Below, piece by piece: positions 7,439 through 17,800 of a stretch of DNA of 64,000 nucleotides. A program made the position numbers and the translations under genes. How positions within the stretch are numbered: the stretch's first letter is position 1; each line of letters opens with the position of its first letter. The notes under the pieces were generated by a model, which made no database searches, had not been told where the DNA came from, and worked only from the letters and a program-made list of their open reading frames with translations. The stretch is from positions 1 through 64,000 of the forward strand of contig JAFGGC010000011.1 in assembly GCA_016930715.1 (NCBI GenBank), given 5' to 3'. This stretch comes from Endomicrobiales bacterium. GTDB taxonomy: Bacteria; Elusimicrobiota; Endomicrobiia; Endomicrobiales; JAFGGC01.

Positions 7439-8881
7439 TTAGGAAATTCTATACTTTTTTTTGAGTCGTGTCAATTGACGCTCGCAGAGAGCGATGGCCT
7501 GTTTCCTGTCCTTTATCCTTCCTATTGCATGCGCTTCCCTGACGGCTTCGATTAGCCTGCCTATGACAGGTCCGGGGCGCAGCCTGAAATGCTTCATTAT
7601 CACGTTCCCGTCGACCAATTTCGGCAGTGATTCCATCTTCTCGTTTTCATAATAGCGGCTCATCAGCTCCCTTAGAACCGCTTCCTGTTTCTTAAGTTTT
7701 TTCGGGTCGTGAGTTTTAAGTCTTTTGTAGGAGTGCCAGTCAGCCATGGCGAGTATCAGGAGTTCGGGGATGTTTTCGCCGATTTCCCTGAAAATCCTGT
7801 AACAAGCGCGCGGGGTAAGTATTTTCGCCTGCGAAAGGCTTATCGGCCTCATATGGTTCTCGATAAGGATTCTTGAAATTCTCTGTTCGGAATTCGAGAA
7901 TTTGGTCCTTTTCAGTATATTCGATAGTATGGCCGCGCCTTTTTTTTCATGGCCGAGAAAACGCATCCTGCTTCCGACCCTGGATGCGCAGTCCGGTTTT
8001 GCGCAGTCGTGAAAAAGCGCCAATAGCTTAAGGAAATCCTTTCTTTTAAGGTCAGCCGAGAGGTTTTCTTCCAGATGTTCAATAACCTCGCCGGCATTTT
8101 TAGGGAAGTGCTTCCCGAGGTCCCTCAGTATTCTCTCAATGCTTTTGAGGGTCTCTATCGAATGCTGCCAGAGGCCCTTTGGATGATAGTAGAATCTTCT
8201 TGCGGATCTTTTCATCCTGGCTATTTCAGGAAAAATCTCATCGAGTAGGCCGCTCTTTTCAAGAGACTCTGTCCAGAAGGCCGTGTCTTTGTTGCCGAGT
8301 ATTCGCACGAGCTCGTACCTTACGCGCTCTCCTGACGCTTTTTTTATGAGGCGGCGCGAGTTTTTAATATCGCGAATGGTCTTGGGTTCTATTTGAAAAC
8401 CAAGCTCTGAAGCTAACCTGAAAGCCCGTAAAAGACGCAAAGGGTCTGCTTTGAAAACCTTCCTTGACACCATCCTGATTGCTTTTTTAGATAAGTCTTT
8501 TCTGCCTTTAAAGGGGTCGATTATAGAGGACTTGTCTAACGCATTTCGCAAAGGCAAGGCCATTGCATTGACCGTAAAATCCCTGTTGGAAAGGTCTTCG
8601 AAGATATTCCTTCCCTTGAACCTGGACACGTCTACTTGGGTTAGGTCCGGATCGTCTTTGAGGACTATCCTGTATATCCTGTTGGCGTCGTCAAGAACCA
8701 CCAAACGCCCTCCGGCGGCTTTCGATAGCCGTACCGCGTATTTCTCGGCATCGGACGAAACGGCAATGTCGAGGTCCTTTGTTTTTTTCGAGAGCAGAAG
8801 GTCCCTTATCCATCCGCCTACTATATAGGCGTCAGATCTAAAATCCTGACAGGAAAAGATTTTAAATACCTTTGATTTCAT
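7439..8881 (-). CDS. cca: CCA tRNA nucleotidyltransferase / polynucleotide adenylyltransferase family
   Basis: This 480-aa class II nucleotidyltransferase has the G-loop IVGGWIRDLLL, the metal motif DLDIAV, RDFTVNAMA, and the PLRLLRAFRLASELGF region. A C-terminal HD domain follows (LALFHDCAKPD). It repairs or adds the 3' CCA of tRNAs, consistent with the two tRNA genes here not encoding CCA; a poly(A) polymerase role cannot be excluded because the family is mixed. It begins 1 nt after the peptide-transporter ATPase gene, at the end of that operon. I take the ATG at 8881. Confidence 0.9.
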   Translation of the reverse strand: MKSKVFKIFSCQDFRSDAYIVGGWIRDLLLSKKTKDLDIAVSSDAEKYAVRLSKAAGGRLVVLDDANRIYRIVLKDDPDLTQVDVSRFKGRNIFEDLSNRDFTVNAMALPLRNALDKSSIIDPFKGRKDLSKKAIRMVSRKVFKADPLRLLRAFRLASELGFQIEPKTIRDIKNSRRLIKKASGERVRYELVRILGNKDTAFWTESLEKSGLLDEIFPEIARMKRSARRFYYHPKGLWQHSIETLKSIERILRDLGKHFPKNAGEVIEHLEENLSADLKRKDFLKLLALFHDCAKPDCASRVGSRMRFLGHEKKGAAILSNILKRTKFSNSEQRISRILIENHMRPISLSQAKILTPRACYRIFREIGENIPELLILAMADWHSYKRLKTHDPKKLKKQEAVLRELMSRYYENEKMESLPKLVDGNVIMKHFRLRPGPVIGRLIEAVREAHAIGRIKDRKQAIALCERQLTRLKKKYRIS

Positions 8882-8882
8882 T

Positions 8883-9644
8883 TTAGAATACCGGTACCGA
8901 CGAAATAAGTTTCATGGTGTAAAGAGTCTCTGGCGCTTTAATGACGTTCTCGGGTTCCCCTTCTTCAACTACCCTTCCTTTCTGCATTACGACGATACGG
9001 TCGGCGATGCAGCTTGCGACGACAATGTCGTGAGTTATGAAAACGAAAGAAAGAGATTTTTCTTTTTTCAGTTCTATGAATATGTTCAATAACTGGTTCT
9101 GTATGGAAATATCAAGAGAAGAAAGCGGCTCGTCAGCGACGATTATGCCGGGGTTTTTTATCAATGCCCTGGCTATCGCGATCCTCTGCCTTTGGCCGCC
9201 GGAAAACTGATGGGGATAAAGATTCAGAGCGCCTTCCGAGAGCCCAACCCTCTCAAGAGTATGTTTAAGGATTAAGCGGCTGTTATCTTCGTTTTCAGGC
9301 AGGGCTTCGGACAGGATAGTGCCGACCTTGAGCTTGGGATTCAAAGAAGCGTAGGGATTCTGAAATATCATCTGCACTTTTTCGGACATTGACTTGCGCT
9401 GTAGGTTAGAGATATTGGCAGTATCTATTTCTATCGATCCGGTATCCGCTTTCAAGAGTCCGCAGATGAGCTTGCCAAGCGTAGTTTTCCCGCTTCCTGA
9501 CTCGCCGACGACAGCCGTGACGGAGCCTTTTGAAGCAGAAAGCGAGACATTATCGACAGCTAATACCTTTTCCGTTACGCCACCGAAAAATCCGCGAGAA
9601 GTGACAAAAGTCTTTGAAACGTTTTTGAGTTCGAGTATCATCAT
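8883..9644 (-). CDS. oppF: Peptide ABC transporter ATP-binding protein (OppF/DppF type)
   Basis: This 253-aa ABC ATPase has Walker A GESGSGKTT, signature FSGGQRQRIAIARAL, Walker B IIVADEPLSSLD and the switch His in FITHD. It is the second ATPase of a peptide importer and pairs with the upstream OppD-type protein, energising uptake at the inner membrane. It is short at the C-terminus and lacks the extended oligopeptide-type tail seen in its partner. The gap to the upstream gene is 1 nt. Opp or Dpp specificity cannot be told apart from this protein. Confidence 0.9.
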   Translation of the reverse strand: MMILELKNVSKTFVTSRGFFGGVTEKVLAVDNVSLSASKGSVTAVVGESGSGKTTLGKLICGLLKADTGSIEIDTANISNLQRKSMSEKVQMIFQNPYASLNPKLKVGTILSEALPENEDNSRLILKHTLERVGLSEGALNLYPHQFSGGQRQRIAIARALIKNPGIIVADEPLSSLDISIQNQLLNIFIELKKEKSLSFVFITHDIVVASCIADRIVVMQKGRVVEEGEPENVIKAPETLYTMKLISSVPVF

Positions 9645-9645
9645 A

Positions 9646-10605
9646 TCAGCCCTTTTTAGAATACAAAAAGCATCTCACTTTTATGCTGCCGGAGGGCAAT
9701 AAAGACGGTTTTTCATTTCTGCAGATGTCCATCGCTCTAGGGCATCTCGGAGCGAAAGCGCATCCCGGAGGCAGATCGTTCATGTCAGGGGGGTGCCCGG
9801 ACAGTGAAGAAGTTTTCACGCATTCGAACATCCTGGGAACGGAAGCGATAAGCCCCCTTGTGTATGGGTGAAGAGGTTTTTTCAGTACCTCCTCCGTCCC
9901 GCCGGTTTCGACTATCTGTCCCGCGTACATCACGGCGATAGAGTCGCTTCTCTGTTTGGCGAGCGGCAGGTTGTGGGTCACGAGCACGATCGTAAGGCCG
10001 AGGGAATGCTTCAAATCGTCAATAAGGTCCATTATTTCCTTCTGTATCGTAACGTCGAGTGCCGTAGTGGGTTCGTCGGCTATGAGAACCTTCGGGCGGT
10101 TGACGATGGCGATCGCCAGCGCGACTCTCTGTCTTTGGCCGCCGGATATCTGGTGCGGATATGAATTGAATATCCTTTCAGGTTCAGAAAAAAGAACCTC
10201 TTCCAGCGATTTAATGGCAGCTTTTTTGGCTTCGTATTTACCGATGCCAGCGTCGTGCGCCAATATGGCTTCGGTTATCTGAACGCCGATTTTAAGAACC
10301 GGATTCAGCGACGAGAACGGGTCCTGGAACACCATTGAGATTTCTTTTCCCCTGATCCTGCGCCATTCGGCGGATCCTCCGGTGATTATGTCCTTGCCGC
10401 CGTAAGATACTTCGCCCGCTGTTATGCGGCCTTCATCGGGCAGTATAAGACCGAGTATCGACATCGCGAGCGTGCTCTTGCCGCAGCCGGATTCCCCGAC
10501 GACCGCGAGAGTTTTTCCCTTTTCAAGTTCAACGGAAACCCCGCGAACGGCTTCAAGGGCAGGATGATAAGTGACTGAAAGGTCTTTGACCGAAATAACG
10601 CTCAT
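9646..10605 (-). CDS. oppD: Peptide ABC transporter ATP-binding protein (OppD/DppD type)
   Basis: This 319-aa protein has Walker A GESGCGKST, signature ISGGQRQRVALAIA and Walker B VLIADEPTTALD. It ends with the oligopeptide/dipeptide C-terminal region (GCAFAPRCPRAMDIC), whose cysteines bind an Fe-S cluster in some family members. It works with the OppF-type protein next to it. The start ATG at 10605 overlaps the permease stop by 4 nt. A complete importer is encoded in this operon. Confidence 0.9.
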   Translation of the reverse strand: MSVISVKDLSVTYHPALEAVRGVSVELEKGKTLAVVGESGCGKSTLAMSILGLILPDEGRITAGEVSYGGKDIITGGSAEWRRIRGKEISMVFQDPFSSLNPVLKIGVQITEAILAHDAGIGKYEAKKAAIKSLEEVLFSEPERIFNSYPHQISGGQRQRVALAIAIVNRPKVLIADEPTTALDVTIQKEIMDLIDDLKHSLGLTIVLVTHNLPLAKQRSDSIAVMYAGQIVETGGTEEVLKKPLHPYTRGLIASVPRMFECVKTSSLSGHPPDMNDLPPGCAFAPRCPRAMDICRNEKPSLLPSGSIKVRCFLYSKKG

Positions 10606-11444
10606 GTTTTCCTTTTAAGTAGTCTTGGGTCCAGGATGTCCCTCAGGCCCTCGCCGAGAAGGTTGAAAGCGAGCACGGTGAACAGTATCGCGAGCCCCGG
10701 AAAAAGCGAAAGCCACCAGGCGACGTATATGTATTCTTTTCCCGCGGTCAGCATTTGTCCCCAAGAGGGCACCGGCGGCTGAACGCCAAGGCCAAGGAAC
10801 GAAAGCCCGGACTCGGTGAGTATGGCGTCGCCAACCCCGAGCGTCGCCGCAACGAGTATGGGCGAAACGACGTTCGGAAGAAGGTGGATGAAAAAAATCC
10901 TGAAATTCGAAATGCCGAGGAGCCGGGCCGCCTGTATGAACTCCCTTTCCTTGAGGGACAATACCTCTGCGCGGACCAGGCGCGTCAGGCCGGGCCAGGA
11001 AGTCAGCCCTATGACCACCATCACGTTATATATGTTCGGTTCAAGAAACGCTATTACTATCAGTATCAGGAAAAACGAAGGAAAACAAAGCATTATGTCC
11101 ACGAGCCTCATTATAACGGTGTCTATTTTTCCCCCGAAGAAACCGCTTATCATCCCGAGCAGGGTCCCAATCAGCACGGATATGCCGACGGCGACGAACC
11201 CGACCGAAAGGGAGATCCTTATGCCGTAGAGCATTCTTGAAAACACGTCCCTGCCCAGGTCGTCGGTACCGAGGAGATGCTTCAGCGAAGGCGGGTTGAG
11301 CCTAGATCCGAGGTTCTGCTCGAAAGTGCCGTAGGGCGATAACACCTGAGACAACAGGGCAAGCAGAAAAAGCACGGCGATGACCGTGAGGCCATAAAAA
11401 ACAAGCCTGTTTTCCTTGAGGGCGTTGAAGGCTCTTTTTATCAT
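10602..11444 (-). CDS. oppC: Peptide ABC transporter permease (OppC/DppC type)
   Basis: This 280-aa inner-membrane permease has an N-terminal TM segment and the OppC N-terminal region. [23 protein letters not shown] is typical for the family, and the EAA loop is visible as [12 protein letters not shown]. About six TM segments are evident. It pairs with the upstream DppB-type permease, overlapping it by 4 nt. Confidence 0.92.
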   Translation of the reverse strand: MIKRAFNALKENRLVFYGLTVIAVLFLLALLSQVLSPYGTFEQNLGSRLNPPSLKHLLGTDDLGRDVFSRMLYGIRISLSVGFVAVGISVLIGTLLGMISGFFGGKIDTVIMRLVDIMLCFPSFFLILIVIAFLEPNIYNVMVVIGLTSWPGLTRLVRAEVLSLKEREFIQAARLLGISNFRIFFIHLLPNVVSPILVAATLGVGDAILTESGLSFLGLGVQPPVPSWGQMLTAGKEYIYVAWWLSLFPGLAILFTVLAFNLLGEGLRDILDPRLLKRKT

Positions 11445-12412
11445 TTGTACCTTATCCTCGGATCGGCCCAGGTATACGTCAGGTCAGCGAGCAGGTTGCC
11501 GAGTAACGTAAGAACGGCGGCGATAGTGCCAACCGCCATAATGACCGGGTAATCCCTGGACATTATGGCCTCGTATCCGAGACGGCCCATTCCCGGATAG
11601 GCGAATATCGTTTCGAATATGAATCCCCCGCCTATCATAGAAGGCAGCGAAAGCCCGAGTATCGTGACGACCGGAAGAAGCGCGTTTCGCGCCGCGTGTT
11701 TCAGGATAACGGCGCTTTCCGGCAGGCCCTTGGCGTAAGCCGTTTTAATGTAGTCCTGTTTTATCACTTCAAGCATGCTTGAACGGGAGTATCGAGAAAG
11801 GCCCGCCAGCCCCGTGAAACCGGTGATTAACACGGGCAGCGCCAGGTGCCTGGCAAGATCAATGGTTTTTCCTAACAAATTCATTTCTGCGTAATTGAGC
11901 GAATGGAGGCCCGATATGGGCAGAAGCCCCATTTTAAGCCCGAACAGTATCATCAGAAGCAGCGCGAGCCAGAAGGTCGGCATCGAGAATCCGATAAACA
12001 CGAAAACAGTCATTGCCTTGTCGAAAAACGTCCTGTGCCTTATCGCCGAATAAATGCCTATCGGAAGGGCTACTGCCAGTATGAGGCCGAGCGAAAGAAA
12101 GTTCAAAAGCAATGTCGCGGGCAGTCTTTCAAGGATTTTTTTAATCGCCGGACGGCCGTCTTTGAACGAATTCCCGAAATCCAGCGCCGAAAGCCTTTTT
12201 ATCCAATTGAAATACTGCACGTACCACGGCCGGTCAAGGCCGTATAAAGCCGCGAGGCGCAGCTTGGCTTCTTGAGTTATCTTGGCGTTCATATCGGTGA
12301 CGGCGTCTGTTGGTTTGCCCGGGGACAGATGCATGACCAGGAACGTTATGACCGTTATCCCTATGACCACGGGAATGAAATGAATCAAGCGCTTAAGGGT
12401 ATAGCCGAGCAT
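11441..12412 (-). CDS. oppB: Peptide ABC transporter permease (OppB/DppB type)
   Basis: I set the start at ATG 12412 ([18 protein letters not shown]), the usual N-terminus of this family. It overlaps the upstream TGA by one base (TGATG); the track start at 12460 would run 16 codons into the upstream gene. The protein is about 323 aa with the family's HLSPGKPTD-type loop and the EAA loop [14 protein letters not shown]. It forms the translocation channel with the OppC-type partner. Confidence 0.92.
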   Translation of the reverse strand: MLGYTLKRLIHFIPVVIGITVITFLVMHLSPGKPTDAVTDMNAKITQEAKLRLAALYGLDRPWYVQYFNWIKRLSALDFGNSFKDGRPAIKKILERLPATLLLNFLSLGLILAVALPIGIYSAIRHRTFFDKAMTVFVFIGFSMPTFWLALLLMILFGLKMGLLPISGLHSLNYAEMNLLGKTIDLARHLALPVLITGFTGLAGLSRYSRSSMLEVIKQDYIKTAYAKGLPESAVILKHAARNALLPVVTILGLSLPSMIGGGFIFETIFAYPGMGRLGYEAIMSRDYPVIMAVGTIAAVLTLLGNLLADLTYTWADPRIRYK

Positions 12413-14031
12413 CAATATCTCTCCAGAACGTATTTCTGATTGCTTTTTGACACCCACCACTTATGGAAATTCCAGCCCAGGCCGGCAGGCGCGACCTCCG
12501 GGCCGATAAAGCGTTTGTGTATTACCGGAAGTGACTCCGGGTAGTAGAGAAAAACGTAGGGAATGTCGCCTGCCAGTATCCTGTGAACCTTGTTGTATAT
12601 GTTTTTCCGCTTTTTAACGTCGAACGTCCTTCTGCCCTCGATCAGGAGCTTGTCGATCTCGCCGTTCGAGTAGGAAATGAAGTTGTACTGGCCTTCGCCG
12701 GTCTGGCCCGAATGCCATATCAGGTACTGGTCAGGGTCGCGCGAAAGGCTCCAGCCGAGTATTATAGCGTCGAAATTCTTCTTGTCCACGAACTGGTGTA
12801 TGAAGGAGCTCCATTCTATTATCCTGATGTTGATCTTTATGCCTACTTTTCTGAGCTGCGCCTGGAGTATTTCCGCCGTCAGTGACCTTAACTTGTTGCC
12901 CTGGTTGGTTATGACGGTGAACTCGAGAGGTTTGCCGTCCTTTTTAAGAATGTCGTCTTTTCCGCGGCGCGACCAGCCGAGCCCTGTCAGGATCTTTTCG
13001 GCTTTTTCGGGGTCGTATGCGTGGTCTTTCACCGCGTCGTCATACGCCCACGAACTGGGAGGGTACGGGCCAGTGGCAGGACGGCCCATACCGAGGAGAA
13101 CGCCGTCGATGATTTCCTTCTTGTCAATGGCGTGGGCGATCGCCTGCCTGAACCTTTTATCTGCAAAAAGCGGCTTTTTGAGATTGAAAGCGAGGTACGT
13201 GTATGAAAACGACGGGTAACGGAACTTGTTATAGGCCCTGAAGAATTCAGGGTAAGCCTTCCATTGGTCCGGCGTCAACCCCATTTCATCTATGCTCTGG
13301 TTCCTTAGCTCAAGGAACTGCACCGCCTGGTCGGGTATGATGCGGTAATAATACCTGTCGATATACGGACGACCTTCGAAATAGTCGGGATTCGCCTCAA
13401 GGACTATTTTTTCGTCTGTTTTCCACTCCCTGAACCTGAACGGCCCGGTTCCAACCGGGCTTCGGTTGGCCGGATTGGAGTTGAAATCTCCCCGTCTGAA
13501 AACGTGTTTCGGCAATATTCCCATCATCCAGGATTCTATGGCCGGGGCGAACGGCTCCTTGTAGGTTATTTCCACCGTGTGCCGATCGATGACCCTGAAA
13601 TTCTTGACGAGCATATAGTCGGATCCGTACGGCGTTCGGACGTCCGGGTCGACGAGCTTTCTGAAAGTGAACTCGACATCATCGGCCGTGAAAGGCCTGC
13701 CGTCGTGCCACTTCACGCCTTTCCTTAGGTAGAACGTTATTTTAAGCCCGTCCTTTGATATCTTCCAGCTTTCGGCCAGCGATGGTGCGACATTAATGTC
13801 CTTGTCGTACTTCACGAGGCCGTTATAGACGAGCCCGTTTATGTCTCCTGAGGCCGAGTCAGTCGCGAGTATGGGGTTGAGGTACGAGGCGTCGCCTATT
13901 GAGGATGCCACGTATACGTCGCCGTGTTCGGGTTCTCCCGCGGCTTTGATTTTAGAATAGTCCCCTGTTTTGGAACACGACAAAAAGCCAATTAGGGGCA
14001 ATACGGCGAAGAAAAACAATTTATTTTTCAT
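12412..14031 (-). CDS. Peptide-binding lipoprotein of ABC importer (SBP family 5)
   Basis: The start is best placed at ATG 14031 ([21 protein letters not shown]), one base past the upstream stop; it gives a clean lipoprotein signal with lipobox LSC. The ~539-aa mature part is a type II cluster C peptide-binding protein ([39 protein letters not shown]). It would sit at the outer face of the inner membrane and deliver oligopeptides to the permeases encoded next. Two M16 peptidase genes lie directly upstream in the same operon, suggesting degradation followed by uptake. Confidence 0.92.
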   Translation of the reverse strand: MKNKLFFFAVLPLIGFLSCSKTGDYSKIKAAGEPEHGDVYVASSIGDASYLNPILATDSASGDINGLVYNGLVKYDKDINVAPSLAESWKISKDGLKITFYLRKGVKWHDGRPFTADDVEFTFRKLVDPDVRTPYGSDYMLVKNFRVIDRHTVEITYKEPFAPAIESWMMGILPKHVFRRGDFNSNPANRSPVGTGPFRFREWKTDEKIVLEANPDYFEGRPYIDRYYYRIIPDQAVQFLELRNQSIDEMGLTPDQWKAYPEFFRAYNKFRYPSFSYTYLAFNLKKPLFADKRFRQAIAHAIDKKEIIDGVLLGMGRPATGPYPPSSWAYDDAVKDHAYDPEKAEKILTGLGWSRRGKDDILKKDGKPLEFTVITNQGNKLRSLTAEILQAQLRKVGIKINIRIIEWSSFIHQFVDKKNFDAIILGWSLSRDPDQYLIWHSGQTGEGQYNFISYSNGEIDKLLIEGRRTFDVKKRKNIYNKVHRILAGDIPYVFLYYPESLPVIHKRFIGPEVAPAGLGWNFHKWWVSKSNQKYVLERY

Positions 14032-14032
14032 C

Positions 14033-15322
14033 TTATTCGGGGATGCATTCAACCTGAAGAGGCCTTTCGCCGAAAACCATATTTGCCGCGTTCTTTAGGT
14101 CGCCGGGAGTAAGTTTCGACAATACCCTCATGTATTCGTCGTCATAAGCGTATCCCTTGCCCATAATTTCCCACCAGCCGCAGTACCACGCCTGCTTGGA
14201 TACCGTCTGGTGGTCCATGAGATAAACGCCTTTCACGTATTTTTTTGTTTCGTCAAGTTCCTTTTTTTCAATAGGTTTTTGCTTTATTTCTTCAATAATT
14301 TCGTAAATGCGTTTTTTGGCTTTTTCAGTGTTCTTTTTGTCCAAACCCATGTAGACAACGAACCTGCTCGTGCAGGTCCTTGTGGGATAAAAGGAACTCA
14401 CCTCGTAAGCAAGGCCCATCTCTTCCCTCAGTTCCATAAATAGCTTTCCGGTCATCCTTCCGCCCAGGTATGAGTTAAGGAGTTTTAACGGGGCAAACGA
14501 ATGATCGTGTATTTCCGGAGACGGGTAACCTATCATTATGAACGCCTGATTGAATTTTTTGTTCCTCTGCACGTGTTCGCCGGCGTAAGTTCCGCCACCT
14601 TTGGTCATTTTAGCGCCGCCTTTCGTTGCGGCGATAATACCGAAGTATTTTTCAGCGGATTTCCTGGCCGTTTCAAAGTCTATGTCTCCGAAAATTACGA
14701 CAATCATCCCGTCGGAGGTGTAATGCTCCTTGTGCCACTTTAAGATGTCGTCCCTTTTGATTTTTGAGATTGTTTCCTTTTTTCCGGTTTCCGGCCAGGA
14801 ATATGGGTTTTCGGGGCCGTAGAATTTTTCAAGAAAGAGATCGTTGGCGGAGTTAAAAATGCGGTCTTTCCTCGCTTCAAGCGACGCAAGTATGTTGTAT
14901 CTTTCCTTTTCAATTTCATCGTTTTCGAATGCCGGGTTCGTGAGGATATCTGAAAGCAAACTACACGCTTTATCGAAGTTTTCGGACAGAAGAGTGATGC
15001 CCGCGTAGGAGTAGTCGTAAGCGATATCTGAGGCAACGTTGCCTCCGATGCTCTCGATCTCTTCGGATAATTTCGCGGCGTCCATGCTGGTTGTCCCCTG
15101 GAAAAGGAGCATGTGGGTGAAATATGATATTCCGGCGTTTGATTTTTCTTCGTAACCTATGCCCGTTTTAAAAAATACCTGCACCGTGGCAAGGGGTGCA
15201 GTTTTTATTTCCCTGTGAATGAGCTTTGAGCCGTTTGACAGTAAGGATTCGTTCACTTTGCCTCCGCAATATGATATTGAAGCAGCGAAAAATAAAAGAA
15301 ACAGCGCTATCGATATCTTCAT
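14033..15322 (-). CDS. M16 peptidase-like protein lacking the zinc motif
   Basis: This 429-aa protein has a signal peptide (MKISIALFLLFFAASISYCGG). It has the M16 fold, but the HxxEH metal motif is replaced: where active members have HFLEHLLFKGT it reads YFTHMLLFQGT. The downstream glutamate is therefore likely irrelevant and the protein is probably non-catalytic. M16B enzymes often work as heterodimers of an active and an inactive subunit, and the gene just upstream is the intact one (4-nt overlap). The C-terminal R/Y substrate region (RTCTSRFVVYMGLD) is present. Likely periplasmic. Confidence 0.88.
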   Translation of the reverse strand: MKISIALFLLFFAASISYCGGKVNESLLSNGSKLIHREIKTAPLATVQVFFKTGIGYEEKSNAGISYFTHMLLFQGTTSMDAAKLSEEIESIGGNVASDIAYDYSYAGITLLSENFDKACSLLSDILTNPAFENDEIEKERYNILASLEARKDRIFNSANDLFLEKFYGPENPYSWPETGKKETISKIKRDDILKWHKEHYTSDGMIVVIFGDIDFETARKSAEKYFGIIAATKGGAKMTKGGGTYAGEHVQRNKKFNQAFIMIGYPSPEIHDHSFAPLKLLNSYLGGRMTGKLFMELREEMGLAYEVSSFYPTRTCTSRFVVYMGLDKKNTEKAKKRIYEIIEEIKQKPIEKKELDETKKYVKGVYLMDHQTVSKQAWYCGWWEIMGKGYAYDDEYMRVLSKLTPGDLKNAANMVFGERPLQVECIPE

Positions 15323-16614
15323 TTTTTTGGTTCCAATAATGCCGCGTAGATGAAGTCCTTATCGTAATACTTCCTGAAAAAACCGATAATATCTTTCTTT
15401 TCAACATTGAGTATCTTTTCAAGGTATTTTTCGGCTATCTCCGGCCTTCCCTGCATGTGCCAGTAACCCTGGGAAGCGCCCTGTTCGTGGCAGGTCTCCT
15501 GAGAAACGTACCACTGGGATTTCGCCATTGCCCTTGCCCTGTTCAATTCGGTTTCCGTGGGGCCGTTTGCGGCGAAATCATTCAGTATTTCAGCGATAGC
15601 GTCTAAAACCTTTTTACGGTTTGAGGGTTCGTATACTCCGCTGACGGCGAAGATACCCGCTCCGCGCTGAGACCAGAACGAAGCGTTGATCTCATAGACG
15701 AGCTTCTTCTCCTCGCGCAGTATCCTGTAAAACCTTGAAGATTTTCCTCCTCCGAGAATGGCAGACGCGAGGTCACCCGCGAACTGGTCGTCGGATTCGA
15801 CCGATGGCCCGAGAAAGCCGTAAATCAGGTATTCCTGGGCCACGTTCTTGGATTTGACCGAGGTACCGCCTTTTTTAGGGTTCTTTTCAGAAAGTTCGGG
15901 CTCTTTTGGCGCGGGCCGTTCCGCCTGCTTTCCGAACGTGGACCTCACGGTCTCGGTCATCTCTTTCGCGTTGAAATCGCCTGTTATGCTCACGAACATT
16001 TTTTCCGGAACGTAATTATCGTGATAATACCTGGCGATTTCTTCCCTCGTGACGTTTTCCACGACCTCTGAGCTGCCTATTATGCTGGATCTGTAAGGCG
16101 ACGCCGCGTAGGCGGTCTCGTTGAACAAGTCGTAGAGAACGGAGCCGGGGTTGTCATCGTGCCTCTTTATCTCCTCAAGCACCACGAGCCGTTCCTTCTC
16201 AATCTCGTCAGCCGGAAAAACTGCGTTCGCCATGGCGTCGGCCAGTATCTCCACCGCCTCTTTAGCGCCGTCTTTCTGTATGTCTATGTAGAACTCGGTG
16301 TATTCCTTGGACGTCGCCGCGTTTATCATACCGCCGTTTATTTCCACCCTTCTTGCTATTTCCTGGCCGGGGTATTTTTCCGTGCCCTTGAATATCAGGT
16401 GTTCGAGAAAATGCGACAGGCCGGAGGTTTCGGCCGTTTCGTTTACCGAGCCGACCTTTACCCAGACCTGAACGGAAACTACCGGTTTTTCGTGGTTTTC
16501 CTTCAATATTACTGTTAATCCGTTGTCAAGTATCAATTTTTTCACTCCTTTCGCGCAGTGAGCGCTCGAGAACGCAAGTGCCAGAAGCAATGAAACAGTC
16601 AATAATCTTTTCAT
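15319..16614 (-). CDS. Periplasmic M16 zinc metallopeptidase, catalytic subunit
   Basis: This 431-aa protein has a signal peptide (MKRLLTVSLLLALAFSSAHC) and an intact inverted zinc motif in GLSHFLEHLIFKGTEKYPG, with the third-ligand region EKERLVVLEEIKRHDD. This is the pitrilysin/processing-peptidase class that cuts short unfolded peptides. It overlaps nnrE and the inactive M16 partner by 4 nt each. With the downstream importer it could supply peptides for uptake. A Cys near the signal cleavage site (AHC) leaves open lipid anchoring. Confidence 0.92.
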   Translation of the reverse strand: MKRLLTVSLLLALAFSSAHCAKGVKKLILDNGLTVILKENHEKPVVSVQVWVKVGSVNETAETSGLSHFLEHLIFKGTEKYPGQEIARRVEINGGMINAATSKEYTEFYIDIQKDGAKEAVEILADAMANAVFPADEIEKERLVVLEEIKRHDDNPGSVLYDLFNETAYAASPYRSSIIGSSEVVENVTREEIARYYHDNYVPEKMFVSITGDFNAKEMTETVRSTFGKQAERPAPKEPELSEKNPKKGGTSVKSKNVAQEYLIYGFLGPSVESDDQFAGDLASAILGGGKSSRFYRILREEKKLVYEINASFWSQRGAGIFAVSGVYEPSNRKKVLDAIAEILNDFAANGPTETELNRARAMAKSQWYVSQETCHEQGASQGYWHMQGRPEIAEKYLEKILNVEKKDIIGFFRKYYDKDFIYAALLEPKK

Positions 16615-17300
16615 TGTTGGTTTTTCAGGCGCCTGGGCAGACCGATATCGGCCACGACTATCTCTCCTGTGTATTTTTTTGCGCGTTTTTTGAGCATTCC
16701 CCTCTTATGGATGCCCATTGTAACGGTAACGTCAGCAATGACCGCCACGCCAGCGGCGCGGCCCGTGCCTGCGTCCAGCCCGGAAGGGATGTCGATGGAT
16801 ACCTTAAGGGCCGAGTGCCTGTTGATATTCTTGATGATATTGCCGTAAGGGGCGCGGAGGCCGCCTTTAGCGCCCGTGCCGAGCAGCGCGTCCACTATCA
16901 ATCCGTATCTCGAATTTATTGAAAACCCGGAATGACTCTTAATTTTAACGCCGCTTTTTTTACATATGGCGTAATTGACCAAAGCGTCCCCCTTCAATGC
17001 GACCGGAGGTTTAGAAAGGTAAACGTCGGGTTCGAACCCGTTGTTATGCAGGTGCCTCGCTACTACGAACCCGTCGCCCCCGTTGTTGCCCGACCCGCAG
17101 AAGACGGCGACACGCTTCTCTTTCATCAGCCCTAAAAGGCCGAAACATATTTCGGCGGCGGCGCGACCGGCGTTTTCCATAAGGACAATAGAAGGTATTC
17201 CGTATTTTTCGGCCGCCGCGCGGTCGATCTCGGACATCCGCTTTGCCGTGACGGCCTTAGGGCTAATCCTGTTCGTTTTCCGGGGGTTTTTCCCTGTCAT
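16611..17300 (-). CDS. nnrE: NAD(P)H-hydrate epimerase
   Basis: This 229-aa YjeF N-terminal domain protein has VTAKRMSEIDRAAAEKYGIPS, LMENAGRAAAE, FCGSGNNGGDGFVVARHL and the later SIDIPSGLDAGTG. It interconverts the R and S forms of hydrated NAD(P)H so that a partner dehydratase can repair them. The fused NnrD (carbohydrate-kinase-like) half found in many bacteria is absent, so a separate dehydratase must be encoded elsewhere or be missing. The track start overlaps the upstream small membrane gene by 38 nt; the conserved KAVTAKRM residues favour keeping it. Confidence 0.9.
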   Translation of the reverse strand: MTGKNPRKTNRISPKAVTAKRMSEIDRAAAEKYGIPSIVLMENAGRAAAEICFGLLGLMKEKRVAVFCGSGNNGGDGFVVARHLHNNGFEPDVYLSKPPVALKGDALVNYAICKKSGVKIKSHSGFSINSRYGLIVDALLGTGAKGGLRAPYGNIIKNINRHSALKVSIDIPSGLDAGTGRAAGVAVIADVTVTMGIHKRGMLKKRAKKYTGEIVVADIGLPRRLKNQQ

Positions 17301-17619
17301 AAATCTCTTTCGATTTAAAGTATACGTCTACCAGCGCGTATGCCCACAGCGCGGCGAACATGACGTCATAAAAAAGCATCAACTGCGGATTGGAGGCGTA
17401 AAACTCCTGCAGTATTTTTGACGGATTGTTCTGGATCGCCTCGATGCCTGGCAAGGTCTGCATCACTCGCCATGCCATGTGGCTGACCACGAGAAGACTG
17501 GCGCCGATGAGTATGCCCGCGGCTTTGAAAAACCTCAGGTAGAGGTGCCCGACTCCCGGACCGAGGAGGGCTGTCAAAAGAAGTGAAATGATTATTTTTT
17601 TCAAACTCAAACGCTCCAA
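17263..17619 (-). CDS. Small membrane protein of unknown function
   Basis: This 118-aa protein has hydrophobic segments at about residues 8-28 (with PGVGHLYLRFFKAAG, a TM2-like pattern), 33-50 and 82-97, and a charged acidic C-terminus (DREKPPENEQD). It heads the nnrE-M16-peptide-transporter operon. I do not recognise a named family. The 181 bases upstream (17620-17800) show no gene. Confidence 0.7.
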   Translation of the reverse strand: MERLSLKKIIISLLLTALLGPGVGHLYLRFFKAAGILIGASLLVVSHMAWRVMQTLPGIEAIQNNPSKILQEFYASNPQLMLFYDVMFAALWAYALVDVYFKSKEIYDREKPPENEQD

Positions 17620-17800
17620 TTATTATTGCTTATTCAATGAGTTAAACATGCCAAGTAAACTCACGTGCCAAGAGAATCCCGTTTGACCCGCCGAAGTTAT
17701 GACATCGATATGACGGATAGTCATCATAGATAGCATGGCAGACCAACGCGGGTAACTTAACGCCTTCTTATTATATAAAATACGCTGATTTTAATAAAGG

